The position numbers and the translations under genes were made by a program. A stretch of 64,000 bases of DNA from Subtercola boreus (GTDB taxonomy: Bacteria; Actinomycetota; Actinomycetes; Actinomycetales; Microbacteriaceae). Under the pieces are notes generated by a model. That model was not told the origin of the DNA and made no database searches. It saw only the letters and a list, made by a program, of their open reading frames with translations. The stretch spans positions 310,001 to 374,000 of the forward strand of contig NZ_NBXA01000007.1 in the NCBI RefSeq assembly GCF_003399625.1, in the 5' to 3' direction. How positions within the stretch are numbered: position 1 is the stretch's first letter; the number at the start of each line of letters is the position of its first letter. Of this stretch, positions 41,913 through 50,707 are shown piece after piece.

Positions 41913-43508
41913 TCAGCGGCTCAGCGAAGCACCAGCAGCAGCGGAATCGGGAGCGGGCGCTGCGTCACGGTCGAGCGTCGTCGCCAGCGGCTTCTCCTTC
42001 ACGAAGAAGAGCAGAACCGTCGCAATGAGCACCAGCGGCACCATGTAGAGGAACACCGGGGTCAGAGCGTCGTTGTACGACCCGACGATGATGTCGCGCA
42101 CCGCGGATGGCAGGCTCCGCACCAGGTCGGGTGTGAACGAGTTGCTGCCACCGGCCGTGCCCGCACCAGCGGGAAGGCGCTCGGCCATCAGCGAGGTCAG
42201 CTTGGCGACGAACAGCGATCCGACCACGGCGGAGCCCAGGGAGGCACCGATCTGGCGGAAGTAGTTGTTCGACGCCGTCGCCGTGCCCACCTCACGGAGG
42301 GGGAACGAGTTCTGCACGATGAGGATCAGGATCTGCATGCACATACCGAGCCCGATACCCATGATCGCGAGGTAGGCGCAGATGATCCAGACGGGCATCC
42401 CTGCAGTCATGGTCGACAGCAGCAGGAGCGCTACCGCCGTGATGACCGTGCCGATGATCGGCAGGAACTTGTAGTGGCCCGTACGGCTGACGAGCTGGCC
42501 GGACCCGATCGAGGTGATCAACAGGCCCGCCATCAGCGGAATCAGCAGCAGACCGGCCTGGGTGGCGGTCGCCCCCGTCACCATCTGCATGTAGGTCGGC
42601 AGGTATGCCAGGGCTCCGAACATCGCGATGCCGATGATGAGGCCGGCGATCGTCGTCAGGTTGAAGTTGCGGTCCTTGAACAGGTGCGGAGGCATGATCG
42701 GCTCCACGGCGCGCCGCTCCACGAAGATGAACGCGAGAGCCGCCACCACGGTTCCGGCGATCAGGCCGATGATGGTGGGCGAATCCCACGCGTAGGTGTT
42801 GCCGCCCCACGTGGTGGTCAGCACGAGGCCGGTCGACGCGAGGGCGAGGAGCACCATTCCGGGAAAGTCGATCCGCGGCTTCGTCTGGGACCCCTTCGGC
42901 AGGTGCAGGAACATCACGGCTGACAGGATCGCCAGGATGCCCAGGGGGATGTTCATCCAGAATCCCCATCTCCAGCCGGGACCCTCGGTGAACCAACCGC
43001 CGAGCAGCGGACCGGCAACCGATGACAGCGCGAACACGCCGCCCATGATTCCCATGTACTTGCCGCGCTCGCGGGCGGGCACGACATCGGCGATGATCGC
43101 CTGGGAGAGGATCATCAGCCCGCCGCCACCGAGGCCCTGGATGGCGCGGCCCACGATGAGCTGGCCCATGTCGGGTGCGAGCCCTCCGACGATCGAGCCG
43201 AGGATGAACAGGCTGATCGCCGCGATGAAGAGACCCTTGCGACCGATGAGGTCACCGAGCTTGCCGTACACCGGCAGCATGATGGTGGATGCCAGAATGT
43301 AGGCGGTCGTGACCCACAGCATGTACTGCACGCCGTTGAGTTCCCCGACGATCGTGGGCAGTGCTGTGCTGAAGATGGTCTGGTCGAGCGATGCGAGCAG
43401 CATCGTCACCATCAGGCCGGCGAAGACGAGCAGGATGTTGCGTCTTGTTGACGGATCGGCCGCAGGTGTTGGTGCTGCAGCGACTTTCGGCGCGGTTGCG
43501 GTACTCAT
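41913..43508 (-). CDS. MFS multidrug efflux transporter (DHA2/EmrB type, 14 segments)
   Basis: 531-residue major facilitator of the drug:H+ antiporter-2 family, with about 14 membrane segments. Motif A is V-Y-G-K-L-G-D-L-I-G-R-K near residue 80, motif C-like G-P-L-L-G-G-W-F near 165, and the first helix has the family's L-D-Q-T-I-F-S-T-A-L-P-T-I. The substrate is not predictable. Its start overlaps the stop of the upstream tetR-type gene (ATGA), so the pair is a regulated efflux operon. Confidence 0.93.
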   Translation of the reverse strand: MSTATAPKVAAAPTPAADPSTRRNILLVFAGLMVTMLLASLDQTIFSTALPTIVGELNGVQYMLWVTTAYILASTIMLPVYGKLGDLIGRKGLFIAAISLFILGSIVGGLAPDMGQLIVGRAIQGLGGGGLMILSQAIIADVVPARERGKYMGIMGGVFALSSVAGPLLGGWFTEGPGWRWGFWMNIPLGILAILSAVMFLHLPKGSQTKPRIDFPGMVLLALASTGLVLTTTWGGNTYAWDSPTIIGLIAGTVVAALAFIFVERRAVEPIMPPHLFKDRNFNLTTIAGLIIGIAMFGALAYLPTYMQMVTGATATQAGLLLIPLMAGLLITSIGSGQLVSRTGHYKFLPIIGTVITAVALLLLSTMTAGMPVWIICAYLAIMGIGLGMCMQILILIVQNSFPLREVGTATASNNYFRQIGASLGSAVVGSLFVAKLTSLMAERLPAGAGTAGGSNSFTPDLVRSLPSAVRDIIVGSYNDALTPVFLYMVPLVLIATVLLFFVKEKPLATTLDRDAAPAPDSAAAGASLSR

Positions 43509-44125
43509 TGGATATTCTTCGTTACCTCTCTGACGAGCGAGGCCGCTCGTGATTCAAGCTGTTCTGGGGGAGTTGTGCTGCCGGCGGCGACCCACTCCCT
43601 GATCGCGATCCGAACGCCGCTGCCGCAGAGCGCGAGCAGCATTTCGGGGTTGGTCTGAAGGCGGGACGGATCGGGATCGCTCGCAACGAGCGTTCTGACG
43701 GCGGCGACGAGCTCATCGGCCATGCGTGTCATCTGGTTGAGCTGCCGGGAGAGCAGCTCGGGATGAGTCTTGACGATGTCCATGCGCTGTTCGCGGAGAT
43801 CGGCCTCGCCGATCATCGGCGCGATGACGGCGAGCAGCAGCCGCACAACAGACGACACGAGCTCGCTGCCGTCGGCGCGCACGGTGTGGAGGCGTATCGT
43901 CTGGCTCGTGAGCTGGAGGTCGCGCACGCCGAGCACGGCGTCTTCCTTGCTGTCGAAATAGTTGAAGAACGTGCGCGGCGAGACTCCGGCCTCCTCGCTG
44001 ATCGCATCGACGGTCGCCAGGGCGAGTCCGTCCCGGAGCGCGAGCGTGACCGCAGCGCGTTCGAGCCGGGCTCGTGTCTCGATGCGCTTGCGATCACGCA
44101 GCCCGAGCTCGGAGGAAGTATTCAT
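43505..44125 (-). CDS. TetR family transcriptional regulator
   Basis: 206-residue repressor with the TetR HTH at residues 12-60: R-K-R-I-E-T-R-A-R-L-E-R-A-A, then A-T-V-D-A-I-S-E-E-A-G-V-S-P-R-T-F-F-N-Y-F-D-S-K-E-D-A-V. The C-terminal half is the ligand-binding helical bundle. It is the first gene of a two-gene operon with the DHA2 efflux pump and probably represses that operon until the drug binds. GGAGG lies upstream on the antisense strand of its 5' end only; the ATG context is weak, and the message may be nearly leaderless. Confidence 0.92.
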   Translation of the reverse strand: MNTSSELGLRDRKRIETRARLERAAVTLALRDGLALATVDAISEEAGVSPRTFFNYFDSKEDAVLGVRDLQLTSQTIRLHTVRADGSELVSSVVRLLLAVIAPMIGEADLREQRMDIVKTHPELLSRQLNQMTRMADELVAAVRTLVASDPDPSRLQTNPEMLLALCGSGVRIAIREWVAAGSTTPPEQLESRAASLVREVTKNIQ

Positions 44126-44131
44126 AGACGC

Positions 44132-44172
44132 AACTTTACGCTTTGTGCAAAGTTACGCAAGTGCAAACTTGC
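44132..44172 (-). promoter_or_regulatory. promoter/operator region of the tetR-MFS operon
   Basis: Perfect palindrome GCAAGT-GCAA-ACTTGC (44157-44172), and AACTTT (44132-44137) faces AAAGTT (44149-44154). On the minus strand TTGCGT and TAAAGT are spaced by 16 bases, making a plausible promoter whose -10 lies about ten bases from the ATG. The overlap of palindromes and promoter suggests TetR binding here. Confidence 0.55.
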
Positions 44173-44223
44173 AGTACTGCAGCTATATCTCAGGTTTGGG
44201 GGCAGATCCTGTGAGACCTCAGA

Positions 44224-44805
44224 TCACGCCGTGGTGAGCCACCACAGGGTCGTCTCGCCGTAGTCCTTGCGGCGATCGACCACCAGGGTCGCCGGCAGCG
44301 TCGGCTGGGGGGAGCGGGAGGTGCGTTCGACCACGATCACGGCGCCGGGCGTGACCCGGGGGGCGAGCATCCGCAGACCGTCCGCCAGTTCGTCCTCGGG
44401 CAGGTGGTAGGGCGGGTCCACGAACACGATGTCGAACGTCGAGACGGTCGCGGCGAGAAAGTGCGCCACCGACTGGGTCAGAACGTGGATACGCGGCTTC
44501 GGCGCACCGCGTTGCCCAGCGCCAGCGGCCGCCTTCTGGATGACCGCAGCATTGTTCTTCGCCACGCGGGCAGCTGCGGGGTTCTTCTCGACCAGGGTGA
44601 TCTCCGCGGCGCCGCGGCTGGCGGCTTCCAGCCCGAGTGCACCCGAGCCGGCGTAGAGGTCGAGCACGGCCGAGCCCGCCACGGCGCCGCGCGCCTCGAG
44701 GGCGGAGAAGATCGCCTCCCGCACCCGGTCGCTGGTCGGGCGAGTGCCCGTCGGGGGGACGGCGAGCCGCTGGGAGCCGGCGTATCCGGCGATGATGCGG
44801 GTCAT
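44224..44805 (-). CDS. rsmD: 16S rRNA (guanine966-N2)-methyltransferase
   Basis: 193-residue SAM-dependent methyltransferase modifying G966 of 16S rRNA. It starts M-T-R-I-I-A-G; R-P-T-S-D-R-V-R-E-A-I-F near residue 23, the SAM loop V-L-D-L-Y-A-G-S-G-A-L-G near 47 and the catalytic D-P-P-Y near 130 are all present. The longer open frame upstream is antisense to recG. It is divergent from recG with 51 bp between starts, a conserved neighbourhood in actinobacteria. Confidence 0.95.
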   Translation of the reverse strand: MTRIIAGYAGSQRLAVPPTGTRPTSDRVREAIFSALEARGAVAGSAVLDLYAGSGALGLEAASRGAAEITLVEKNPAAARVAKNNAAVIQKAAAGAGQRGAPKPRIHVLTQSVAHFLAATVSTFDIVFVDPPYHLPEDELADGLRMLAPRVTPGAVIVVERTSRSPQPTLPATLVVDRRKDYGETTLWWLTTA

Positions 44806-44856
44806 TGAAGAAACCCTAGCGCTCCCGCTGTCGGGGGCGACGCCTAGAATCGGCGT

Positions 44857-47160
44857 ATGAATGCGGCGGCAGGTCCATCCGGAGGCAGGGCGAGTCGTGC
44901 CGCAGCCGCGCTCGCCGCACCGATCGACCCCGACATCGGGAAGGTGCCGCCCTCTCCCGCTGTTCCCCGGGGCAGCGCGACGCTCGATTCGAAGATCGCG
45001 GCCATCCTCGGCGGCCGCACCGCCGGCGCCCTGCAGAAGGCCTTCGGCATCAGCACGGTGGCCGACATGCTCGCCCACTATCCGCGTCGCTACGCGCGCC
45101 GGGGCGAGCTCACAGCCCTCGACGAACTGCCCAAGGGCGAGACGGTGACGATCGTCGCCGAGGTTCGGTCGGTCTCGGAGCGCAGCATGAAGGCCCGCCG
45201 CGGCTCGATCCTCGAGGTGTCGATCTCCGACGGCCACGGCATCCTCTCGCTCACGTTCTTCAACCAGTCGTGGCGTGCGAACCAGCTCCGCCCCGGCGTG
45301 CGCGGAATCTTCACCGGCAAGGTCTCCGACTACCGGGGGGCGCTGCAGCTCGCGCATCCCGACTACGAACTCTTCGACGACCTCACGCTCGACACCGGGT
45401 CCGCGTCGGCCAAGAAGTGGGCGGAGATGCCGATCCCGATCTACCCGGCGAGCGCCTCGATGGCGAGCTGGCAGGTGCAGAAGTCCGTCGAACTGGTCCT
45501 GGATGCCCTGGGGGCCGTCGGCGATCCGGTGCCGGTCGACGTGCGAACCGAGCGCGGTCTCGTCGACTTTCGCGAAGCGCTCGAACTCGTGCATCGCCCG
45601 CAGCGCGACAGCGACTGGAAGCGGGCGCGGGAGGCGCTGCGCTACCAGGAGGCCTTCGTGCTGCAGATGGCGCTGCTCGAACAGCGCCAGGCCGCGCATG
45701 CGCTGAAGGCCGTGCCACGCGTGCCGAAGCCCGGCGGCTACCTCGAGCGGTTCGACCGTGCGCTCGCCTTCACCCTGACGGGCGACCAGCAGCTCGTGGG
45801 CAGCGAGATCAGCACCGACCTGGCCCGCGGCGAGCCGATGAACCGCCTCGTGCAGGGTGAGGTGGGGTCGGGCAAGACGCTGGTGGCGCTCCGGGCGATG
45901 CTCGCCGTCGCCGATTCAGGGGGCCAGGCGGCCCTCCTCGCCCCCACCGAGGTGTTGGCCTCGCAACATCTCCGCTCGATCGTCCGAACACTCGGCCCCG
46001 ACCTCGCCGCCGAACTCGTCCCCACCCTGCACACCGGCCAGCTCCCTGTCGCTGCCCGCCGCAAGGCCCTGCTCCGGATGGTGTCGGGCCAGGCCAAGAT
46101 CGTGATCGGCACCCATGCGCTCCTGAGCGACAACGTGCAGTTCTACGACCTCGGCCTCGTCGTCGTCGACGAGCAGCACCGCTTCGGAGTCGAGCAGCGC
46201 GAGGCGCTCCGCAAGAAGGGCGTCCAACCCCCGCACGTGCTGGTGCTGACGGCCACGCCGATCCCCCGAACCGTGGCGATGACCGTGTTCGGCGACCTCG
46301 ACATCTCGACGATCAGCGAGCTCCCGGCGGGTCGGCAGGGCATCTCGAGTTTCGTGGTGCCTCTCGCTGAGAAGCCCGGCTGGGTCGGGCGCATCTGGGA
46401 GCGCACGGCGGAGGAGCTGGCGCTCGGTCGCCAGGCCTTCGTGGTCTGCCCTGCCATCGAGCCCACCGTGGCCGAGAACGCCGACGCTCTCGAAGACGAC
46501 GGTGAGGGGGCCGACGGCCCGGAGGGCGGGGCCGGGCCGAAGCCTCCGCTCGCCTCGGTGTCGACCGTGCTGCTCGAGCTCCGCGCCAACCCCCTGCTGG
46601 CAGGGTCCCGCATCGAACCCCTGCACGGCCGTATGACGGCCGACGAGAAAGACCAGACCATGCAGGCCTTCGCGGCCGGCGAGATCGATCTCCTGGTGGC
46701 GACGACCGTCATCGAGGTCGGCGTCGACGTTCCGAACGCCTCCACCATGGTCGTTCTGGATGCCGAACGGTTCGGTGTCTCGCAGCTGCACCAGCTCCGC
46801 GGCCGGGTGGGCAGAGGCGGCGTGCCGGGGCTCTGCCTCCTGGTGACCAACGCGCCGCTCGAGACGCTCGGACGGGAACGAGTGGATGCCGTGGCCTCCA
46901 CCATCGACGGCTTCGAGCTCGCCCAGATCGATCTCGAGCTCCGCCGCGAGGGCAACGTGCTCGGCAGCAACCAGTCCGGCGGCCGGTCGTCGCTTCGCCT
47001 GCTCCGGGTGGTGAGCGACGGTGACCTCATCGGCGAGGCGAGGCAGGCAGCGGCAGAAGTGCTGGCCTCCGATGCCTCGCTCGCCGGGCATCCGGAGCTG
47101 CGCGCAGCCCTCACGCGCCGACTCGACGAGAACGATCGGGCCTTCCTCGCCAAGAGCTGA
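44857..47160 (+). CDS. recG: ATP-dependent DNA helicase RecG
   Basis: 767-residue helicase that reverses stalled forks and branch-migrates Holliday junctions. An N-terminal leader of about 40 residues precedes the wedge/OB domain (residues 90-190). The helicase core has Walker A G-E-V-G-S-G-K-T (334-341), the D-E-Q-H box near 433, T-A-T-P-I-P-R-T near 466 and the C-terminal motif V-I-E-V-G-V-D-V-P-N-A near 617, then Q-L-R-G-R-V-G-R-G. An Asp/Glu/Gly-rich loop (residues 545-565) lies between helicase lobes. coaD follows 25 bases downstream. Confidence 0.96.
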   Translation: MNAAAGPSGGRASRAAAALAAPIDPDIGKVPPSPAVPRGSATLDSKIAAILGGRTAGALQKAFGISTVADMLAHYPRRYARRGELTALDELPKGETVTIVAEVRSVSERSMKARRGSILEVSISDGHGILSLTFFNQSWRANQLRPGVRGIFTGKVSDYRGALQLAHPDYELFDDLTLDTGSASAKKWAEMPIPIYPASASMASWQVQKSVELVLDALGAVGDPVPVDVRTERGLVDFREALELVHRPQRDSDWKRAREALRYQEAFVLQMALLEQRQAAHALKAVPRVPKPGGYLERFDRALAFTLTGDQQLVGSEISTDLARGEPMNRLVQGEVGSGKTLVALRAMLAVADSGGQAALLAPTEVLASQHLRSIVRTLGPDLAAELVPTLHTGQLPVAARRKALLRMVSGQAKIVIGTHALLSDNVQFYDLGLVVVDEQHRFGVEQREALRKKGVQPPHVLVLTATPIPRTVAMTVFGDLDISTISELPAGRQGISSFVVPLAEKPGWVGRIWERTAEELALGRQAFVVCPAIEPTVAENADALEDDGEGADGPEGGAGPKPPLASVSTVLLELRANPLLAGSRIEPLHGRMTADEKDQTMQAFAAGEIDLLVATTVIEVGVDVPNASTMVVLDAERFGVSQLHQLRGRVGRGGVPGLCLLVTNAPLETLGRERVDAVASTIDGFELAQIDLELRREGNVLGSNQSGGRSSLRLLRVVSDGDLIGEARQAAAEVLASDASLAGHPELRAALTRRLDENDRAFLAKS

Positions 47161-47185
47161 CCGGGGGGCTTGCTAATCTGGGGGT

Positions 47186-47671
47186 ATGAGCACCATTGCG
47201 GTCGTCCCCGGTTCGTTCGACCCGGTGACCCTCGGCCACCTCGACGTGATCGGGCGTGCGGCCGGGATCTTCGATGAAGTCCACGTGCTGGTGGTGCACA
47301 ATCCTGACAAGTCGGCTCTGCTGCCGATCGCCCAGCGTGTCTCCCTCATCCAGCAGGCGATCGCCGACGGCGGTCTGCCGGAGAACATCATCGTCACCTC
47401 GTGGAGCGTCGGCCTGCTGGTCGACTACTGCGTCGAGGTCGGCGCGAAAGTGCTCGTCAAGGGCATCCGCTCGCAGGTCGACGTGGCCTACGAGACGCCG
47501 ATGGCGATCGTGAACCGCAACCTCTCGGGCGTGGAGACGGTCTTCCTGCTGCCCGACCCGGCGCATGCCCACGTCTCCAGTTCGCTCGTACGCCAGGTCG
47601 CTGGTCTCGGTGGCGACGTCTCGCCCTACGTTCCGCCGGTGGTCGCCGAGTTCCTGCAGTCCCCCCGCTGA
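47186..47671 (+). CDS. coaD: pantetheine-phosphate adenylyltransferase
   Basis: 161-residue nucleotidyltransferase that makes dephospho-CoA. The signature [11 protein letters not shown] near residue 8 has the T/HxGH ATP site. V-K-G-I-R near 92 and the V-S-S-S-L-V-R-Q block near 130 are the phosphopantetheine and ATP motifs. Length is normal. It lies directly behind recG, the usual order in actinobacteria. Confidence 0.97.
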   Translation: MSTIAVVPGSFDPVTLGHLDVIGRAAGIFDEVHVLVVHNPDKSALLPIAQRVSLIQQAIADGGLPENIIVTSWSVGLLVDYCVEVGAKVLVKGIRSQVDVAYETPMAIVNRNLSGVETVFLLPDPAHAHVSSSLVRQVAGLGGDVSPYVPPVVAEFLQSPR

Positions 47672-47717
47672 CGGTGCCGGGCTGCCCGCCTCGGGTGACC
47701 ATGACGCGAGTCGTCTG

Positions 47718-47746
47718 TTGACTTCCACGGGCAGATGAGGGACAGT
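47718..47746 (+). promoter_or_regulatory. candidate promoter for the I36-type inhibitor gene
   Basis: TTGACT (47718-47723) and GACAGT (47741-47746) are spaced by 17 bases, 14 bases ahead of the ATG at 47761. The -35 is good, the -10 weak. Confidence 0.4.
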
Positions 47747-47760
47747 TCTGATTACTGAAG

Positions 47761-48147
47761 ATGAGTAATCATCAGATTGGATGTTCCACGAAGAAAAGAA
47801 CTGCGATCCTTGCCGTTTCGACGCTGATCGGAGCGGCGGTCCTCGGCGCAGCAGCGCCAGCGTCCGCCGCGAATCTCTGCGGAAGCGGGTACATGTGTGC
47901 CTGGCAGGGGTACAACTATGACACCGGCTGGACGGGCCTCATCACGTCGAGCCCGTGGGACGAAAGGCTGGTCGCCTTCAATGACACCGCTTCGTCGGTC
48001 TTCTGCAACGGCAACTACATGAACATAAGGGCCTACGAGCATGCGGACTTCGGTGGGCGGTGGGTGGGTGTGATCCGCGCCAACGGGATTCCTGATCTGC
48101 GGTCGCGGAGCTTTGACAACATCCTCTCGAGCTGGAGGTGGGTCTGA
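47761..48147 (+). CDS. secreted peptidase inhibitor family I36-like protein
   Basis: 128-residue secreted protein. A Sec signal peptide (charged start, then A-I-L-A-V-S-T-L-I-G-A-A-V-L-G) ends near A-S-A-A around residue 37. The mature part has the beta/gamma-crystallin-like I36 pattern: C-x5-M-C-A-W-Q-G-Y-N-Y near residue 41, N-D-T-A-S-S-V near 80, then Y-M-N-I-R-A-Y-E, G-G-R-W-V-G-V and N-I-L-S-S-W-R. Known members inhibit metalloproteases (SMPI of Streptomyces). A third Cys (V-F-C) is visible. It overlaps the start of the next gene (TGATG). GC content is lower than the neighbours. Confidence 0.75.
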   Translation: MSNHQIGCSTKKRTAILAVSTLIGAAVLGAAAPASAANLCGSGYMCAWQGYNYDTGWTGLITSSPWDERLVAFNDTASSVFCNGNYMNIRAYEHADFGGRWVGVIRANGIPDLRSRSFDNILSSWRWV

Positions 48148-49019
48148 TGCGCGCGCGAACGACGCGAACGACGCGCGTGGCTGTGGCCGGGGCCTGTGTC
48201 GCTGTCTGCGCAACTCTGCTTTCCTCCTGTGCGGGCGCGTCCGGTGCCGCGACCGGCACGATGCGGGAGGACGAGCGGCCTCAGGTCGTTGTCGGTGCGG
48301 CGAGGCTCGACGCGGCCCACGAAGACGTGCTGATGCCGCTGGGGGCATTCCAATTGCAGCCTGCTGAATACGCTCTGCTCCGCCGTGCGTCGGACGACCT
48401 GGTGCAGCAGTGCGTCGCGAGGGCGGGCTTTCCGCTCGTCTTCCCCGCGCGAAGTTCGACCGAGGAGCTGTCCGTGACGCACTTCTCCTTCGGAGTCTGG
48501 ACGGAGGGTCGGGCCGCCGCATACGGATATGGCCTCGTGCCGCGAACTGCGGGGGAGACTGCTTTCGAAACCGACCTTGCAGGCGGTGATCGCGCTCGGC
48601 TGGCTGCCGTGCAGGACTGCAACGCGCAACCGGAGGCCAGCGAACTGAACGACGGCAGAGAATCGAACGGCGTCGCCAGCAACGCAGACAGCGAGAGCTG
48701 GCTCCAGATGGAGTCCGACCCGCGTTCGGTAACGATCATCGAAGCGCATCGCAGCTGTATGGCGGGGCATGATGTGCAGGTTGCAGATGACTGGTCGGTC
48801 GAGGGCTTCGAATCCATGACAGTGGAACAGCGGATCGCGACCGCGCTGCTCGATGTGGGATGCAAGCGGGAATCGAATTTCGTTCAGGGCCTCGCGGACA
48901 TCGCGGCCGCCTACCAGCAGCACTTCATCGAGCGTCATGCCACCGAGTTGAACGAGGAGAGAACCCAGCTCGCATCCCTTCTCGCTCGTGCGGAACAGAT
49001 TGTGGGAGAACTGGGCTGA
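48147..49019 (+). CDS. putative lipoprotein, function unknown
   Basis: 290-residue exported protein. A lipoprotein signal ends in L-L-S-S-C near residue 28. The mature part has helical and acidic stretches with four scattered cysteines (Q-Q-C-V-A-R-A-G-F, Q-D-C-N, R-S-C-M-A-G, V-G-C-K-R), each followed by spacing typical of paired C-x(n)-C helical repeats, and a C-terminal coiled-coil-like helix (residues 255-285). Similar unassigned lipoproteins occur in actinobacteria. The ATG (GGAGG 7-11 bases upstream) overlaps the stop of the I36-like gene, so the two are translated together and may work as a pair outside the membrane. Confidence 0.7.
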   Translation: MRARTTRTTRVAVAGACVAVCATLLSSCAGASGAATGTMREDERPQVVVGAARLDAAHEDVLMPLGAFQLQPAEYALLRRASDDLVQQCVARAGFPLVFPARSSTEELSVTHFSFGVWTEGRAAAYGYGLVPRTAGETAFETDLAGGDRARLAAVQDCNAQPEASELNDGRESNGVASNADSESWLQMESDPRSVTIIEAHRSCMAGHDVQVADDWSVEGFESMTVEQRIATALLDVGCKRESNFVQGLADIAAAYQQHFIERHATELNEERTQLASLLARAEQIVGELG

Positions 49020-49082
49020 CCGGCCTCGGCGACCAGGAGGAGTCCAGATTCATCCCGGCACCGGCTGGCGTGCGACAGCGAG

Positions 49083-49958
49083 GTGAGAGAATCGACTCAT
49101 GAGCGACTCCGCCCGGCGTGCTGCCGAGACCCCGAACTGCCCCTGCTGACCGTGCCGGCGATCCAGGTGTATGCCCTCGCGGGCATGGGCGAGGTGGCGG
49201 CGGGCGACGCGCTCGACGAGCTCATCGCTGTAGCGCTCGCGGGCCAGGGCCTCGACGTCGAAGACGGCGACATCCTCGTCGTGACCAGCAAAATCGTCTC
49301 GAAAGCCGAGGGTCGTTCCGTGCGGGCGGATGATCGGGAAGAGGCGATCACAGCCGAGACCGTTCGCGTGGTCGCCACTCGCGCCCATCCGGGTGGTGTG
49401 ACGCGCATCGTCGAGAACCGTCTCGGCATCGTGCAGGCCGCAGCGGGAGTGGATGCCAGCAACACGCCGTCCGGCACCGTGCTGCTGCTGCCGGTCGACC
49501 CGGATGCGTCGGCCAGGCAGCTCGCCACGGCCCTCCGCGCGCACCTCGGGGTTCGGTTGGGCATCCTCGTCTCCGACACCCTCGGGCGAGCGTGGCGCGA
49601 GGGCCAGACCGATGCCGCGATCGGTTCGGCCGGCGTGCTGGTCGTCGACGACCTGCGCGGGGGAGTCGACACCTTCGGGCAGAGGCTCGAGGTCACTCAG
49701 ATGGCCGTCGCCGACGAGATCGCCGCTGCCGCCGATCTGGTGAAAGGCAAGGCGAGCGGGATGCCCGTCGCGCTGGTACGCGGGTTGTCGCAGTTCGTCG
49801 TCGATTCGCTCGAGACGCCCGCGCGCGCGTTGACGCGCACCGGGCCGACGGACATGTTCCGGCTCGGAACCGACGAGGCGCTCGCCGAGGGCCGGGCGAC
49901 CGGTTATGCCGAGGGTTTCGCGGCCGGGCGCCTGGCCGGGCTGGCCGAGCGGCCGTGA
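49083..49958 (+). CDS. cofE: coenzyme F420-0:L-glutamate ligase
   Basis: 291-residue CofE that adds glutamates to F420-0. The family blocks are visible: [18 protein letters not shown] near residue 60, [14 protein letters not shown] near 103, [21 protein letters not shown] near 163 and K-G-K-A-S-G near 220. The domain proper begins at V-P-A-I-Q-V-Y (GTG at 49152). Its upstream part is odd: the best ATG (49099) is in another frame and stops after 16 codons, and one added C in the CCCC run at 49130-49133 would fuse it perfectly. cofC follows with overlap. Confidence 0.92.
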   Translation: MRESTHERLRPACCRDPELPLLTVPAIQVYALAGMGEVAAGDALDELIAVALAGQGLDVEDGDILVVTSKIVSKAEGRSVRADDREEAITAETVRVVATRAHPGGVTRIVENRLGIVQAAAGVDASNTPSGTVLLLPVDPDASARQLATALRAHLGVRLGILVSDTLGRAWREGQTDAAIGSAGVLVVDDLRGGVDTFGQRLEVTQMAVADEIAAAADLVKGKASGMPVALVRGLSQFVVDSLETPARALTRTGPTDMFRLGTDEALAEGRATGYAEGFAAGRLAGLAERP

Positions 49959-50611
49959 TGGAGTGGATCATCGTCGTGCCGGTGAAGGGATCGGATCTCT
50001 CGAAGACCCGGCTTGCGGATCTGCCTGCGTCGGTGCTCGAGCGGCGACGCCTGGCCCTGGCTTTTGCGCTCGACACCGTGGAGGCGCTTCGCGCCTCGTC
50101 CCGGGTCGCGGAGATCCTCGTCGTGACGGGCGACACCGAGTCGACCGCCGCGCTGTCATCGCTCGGCGCCCGCATCATGGCCGACCCCGGCGAGGGACTG
50201 AACGCGGCCATCTCGGTGGGGATCACCGAGGCGCGGCGCCGACGGCCTGAGGCCTTCGTCGCCGCAATCACGGCTGACCTGCCGTCGCTCACCACCGCGG
50301 ACCTCGACGACGCGCTGCACGCTGCCGCCGGTCATCCTGCATCGTTCGTGGCCGATCTGCAGGGTATCGGAACGACCACGATCGCGGCCCGGCCCGGTGT
50401 GCCTCTCGTGCCGCGGTTCGGCCAGGGATCTGCGGCCGCTCATCGGGCGGCCGGGCTGGTGCCGCTCGATCTGCCGCCGGCTTCGAGCCTCCGCCGTGAT
50501 GTGGATACCCCAGCTGACGTCGCACAGGAGGTGACGACTTTCGGTCGACACACCCGACAGGTCCTGGCCGCCGACGCGGAACACCTTCGGCGTTCCCTGG
50601 AACGAAGATGA
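49958..50611 (+). CDS. cofC: 2-phospho-L-lactate (or enolpyruvyl) guanylyltransferase
   Basis: 217-residue nucleotidyltransferase of F420 biosynthesis, making the activated GDP-phospholactate/enolpyruvate that CofD uses. It opens W-I-I-V-V-P-V-K-G-S-D-L-S-K-T-R-L, the usual GTP/substrate loop; V-V-T-G-D near residue 50, D-P-G-E-G-L-N-A-A-I near 70 and T-A-D-L-P-S-L near 103 follow, as does F-G-Q-G-S-A-A-A-H near 150. The ATG overlaps the cofE stop (TGATG), so the two are co-translated. The long frame upstream is antiphase to cofE. Confidence 0.93.
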   Translation: MEWIIVVPVKGSDLSKTRLADLPASVLERRRLALAFALDTVEALRASSRVAEILVVTGDTESTAALSSLGARIMADPGEGLNAAISVGITEARRRRPEAFVAAITADLPSLTTADLDDALHAAAGHPASFVADLQGIGTTTIAARPGVPLVPRFGQGSAAAHRAAGLVPLDLPPASSLRRDVDTPADVAQEVTTFGRHTRQVLAADAEHLRRSLERR

Positions 50612-50674
50612 GATATCATCGAGTATGGGGCCGTGCCCGGCTCCACTGAGTCTCTTCGAAGGGAGGTGACGTCG

Positions 50675-50707
50675 ATGGGTACCATGAAACCTTCGCCGCG
50701 ACCCTAG
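50675..50707 (+). CDS. 10-residue mini-ORF with strong ribosome binding site
   Basis: An 11-codon frame M-G-T-M-K-P-S-P-R-P-stop has AAGGGAGGTGACGTCG just ahead, the best Shine-Dalgarno in the window. Its first six residues match the start pattern M-x-x-M-K-P of the conserved actinobacterial DUF3117 family (about 55 residues), which is otherwise missing here. It could be a truncated remnant or a leader peptide. It ends inside the 3' end of the convergent gene. Confidence 0.35.
   Translation: MGTMKPSPRP

Noticed and set aside
49592-49957. N-terminal 122-residue extension of CofC
   Set aside because: It overlaps cofE in another frame, is Arg/Gly-rich, and the conserved CofC start W-I-I-V-V-P-V-K-G lies right after the ATG at 49958.
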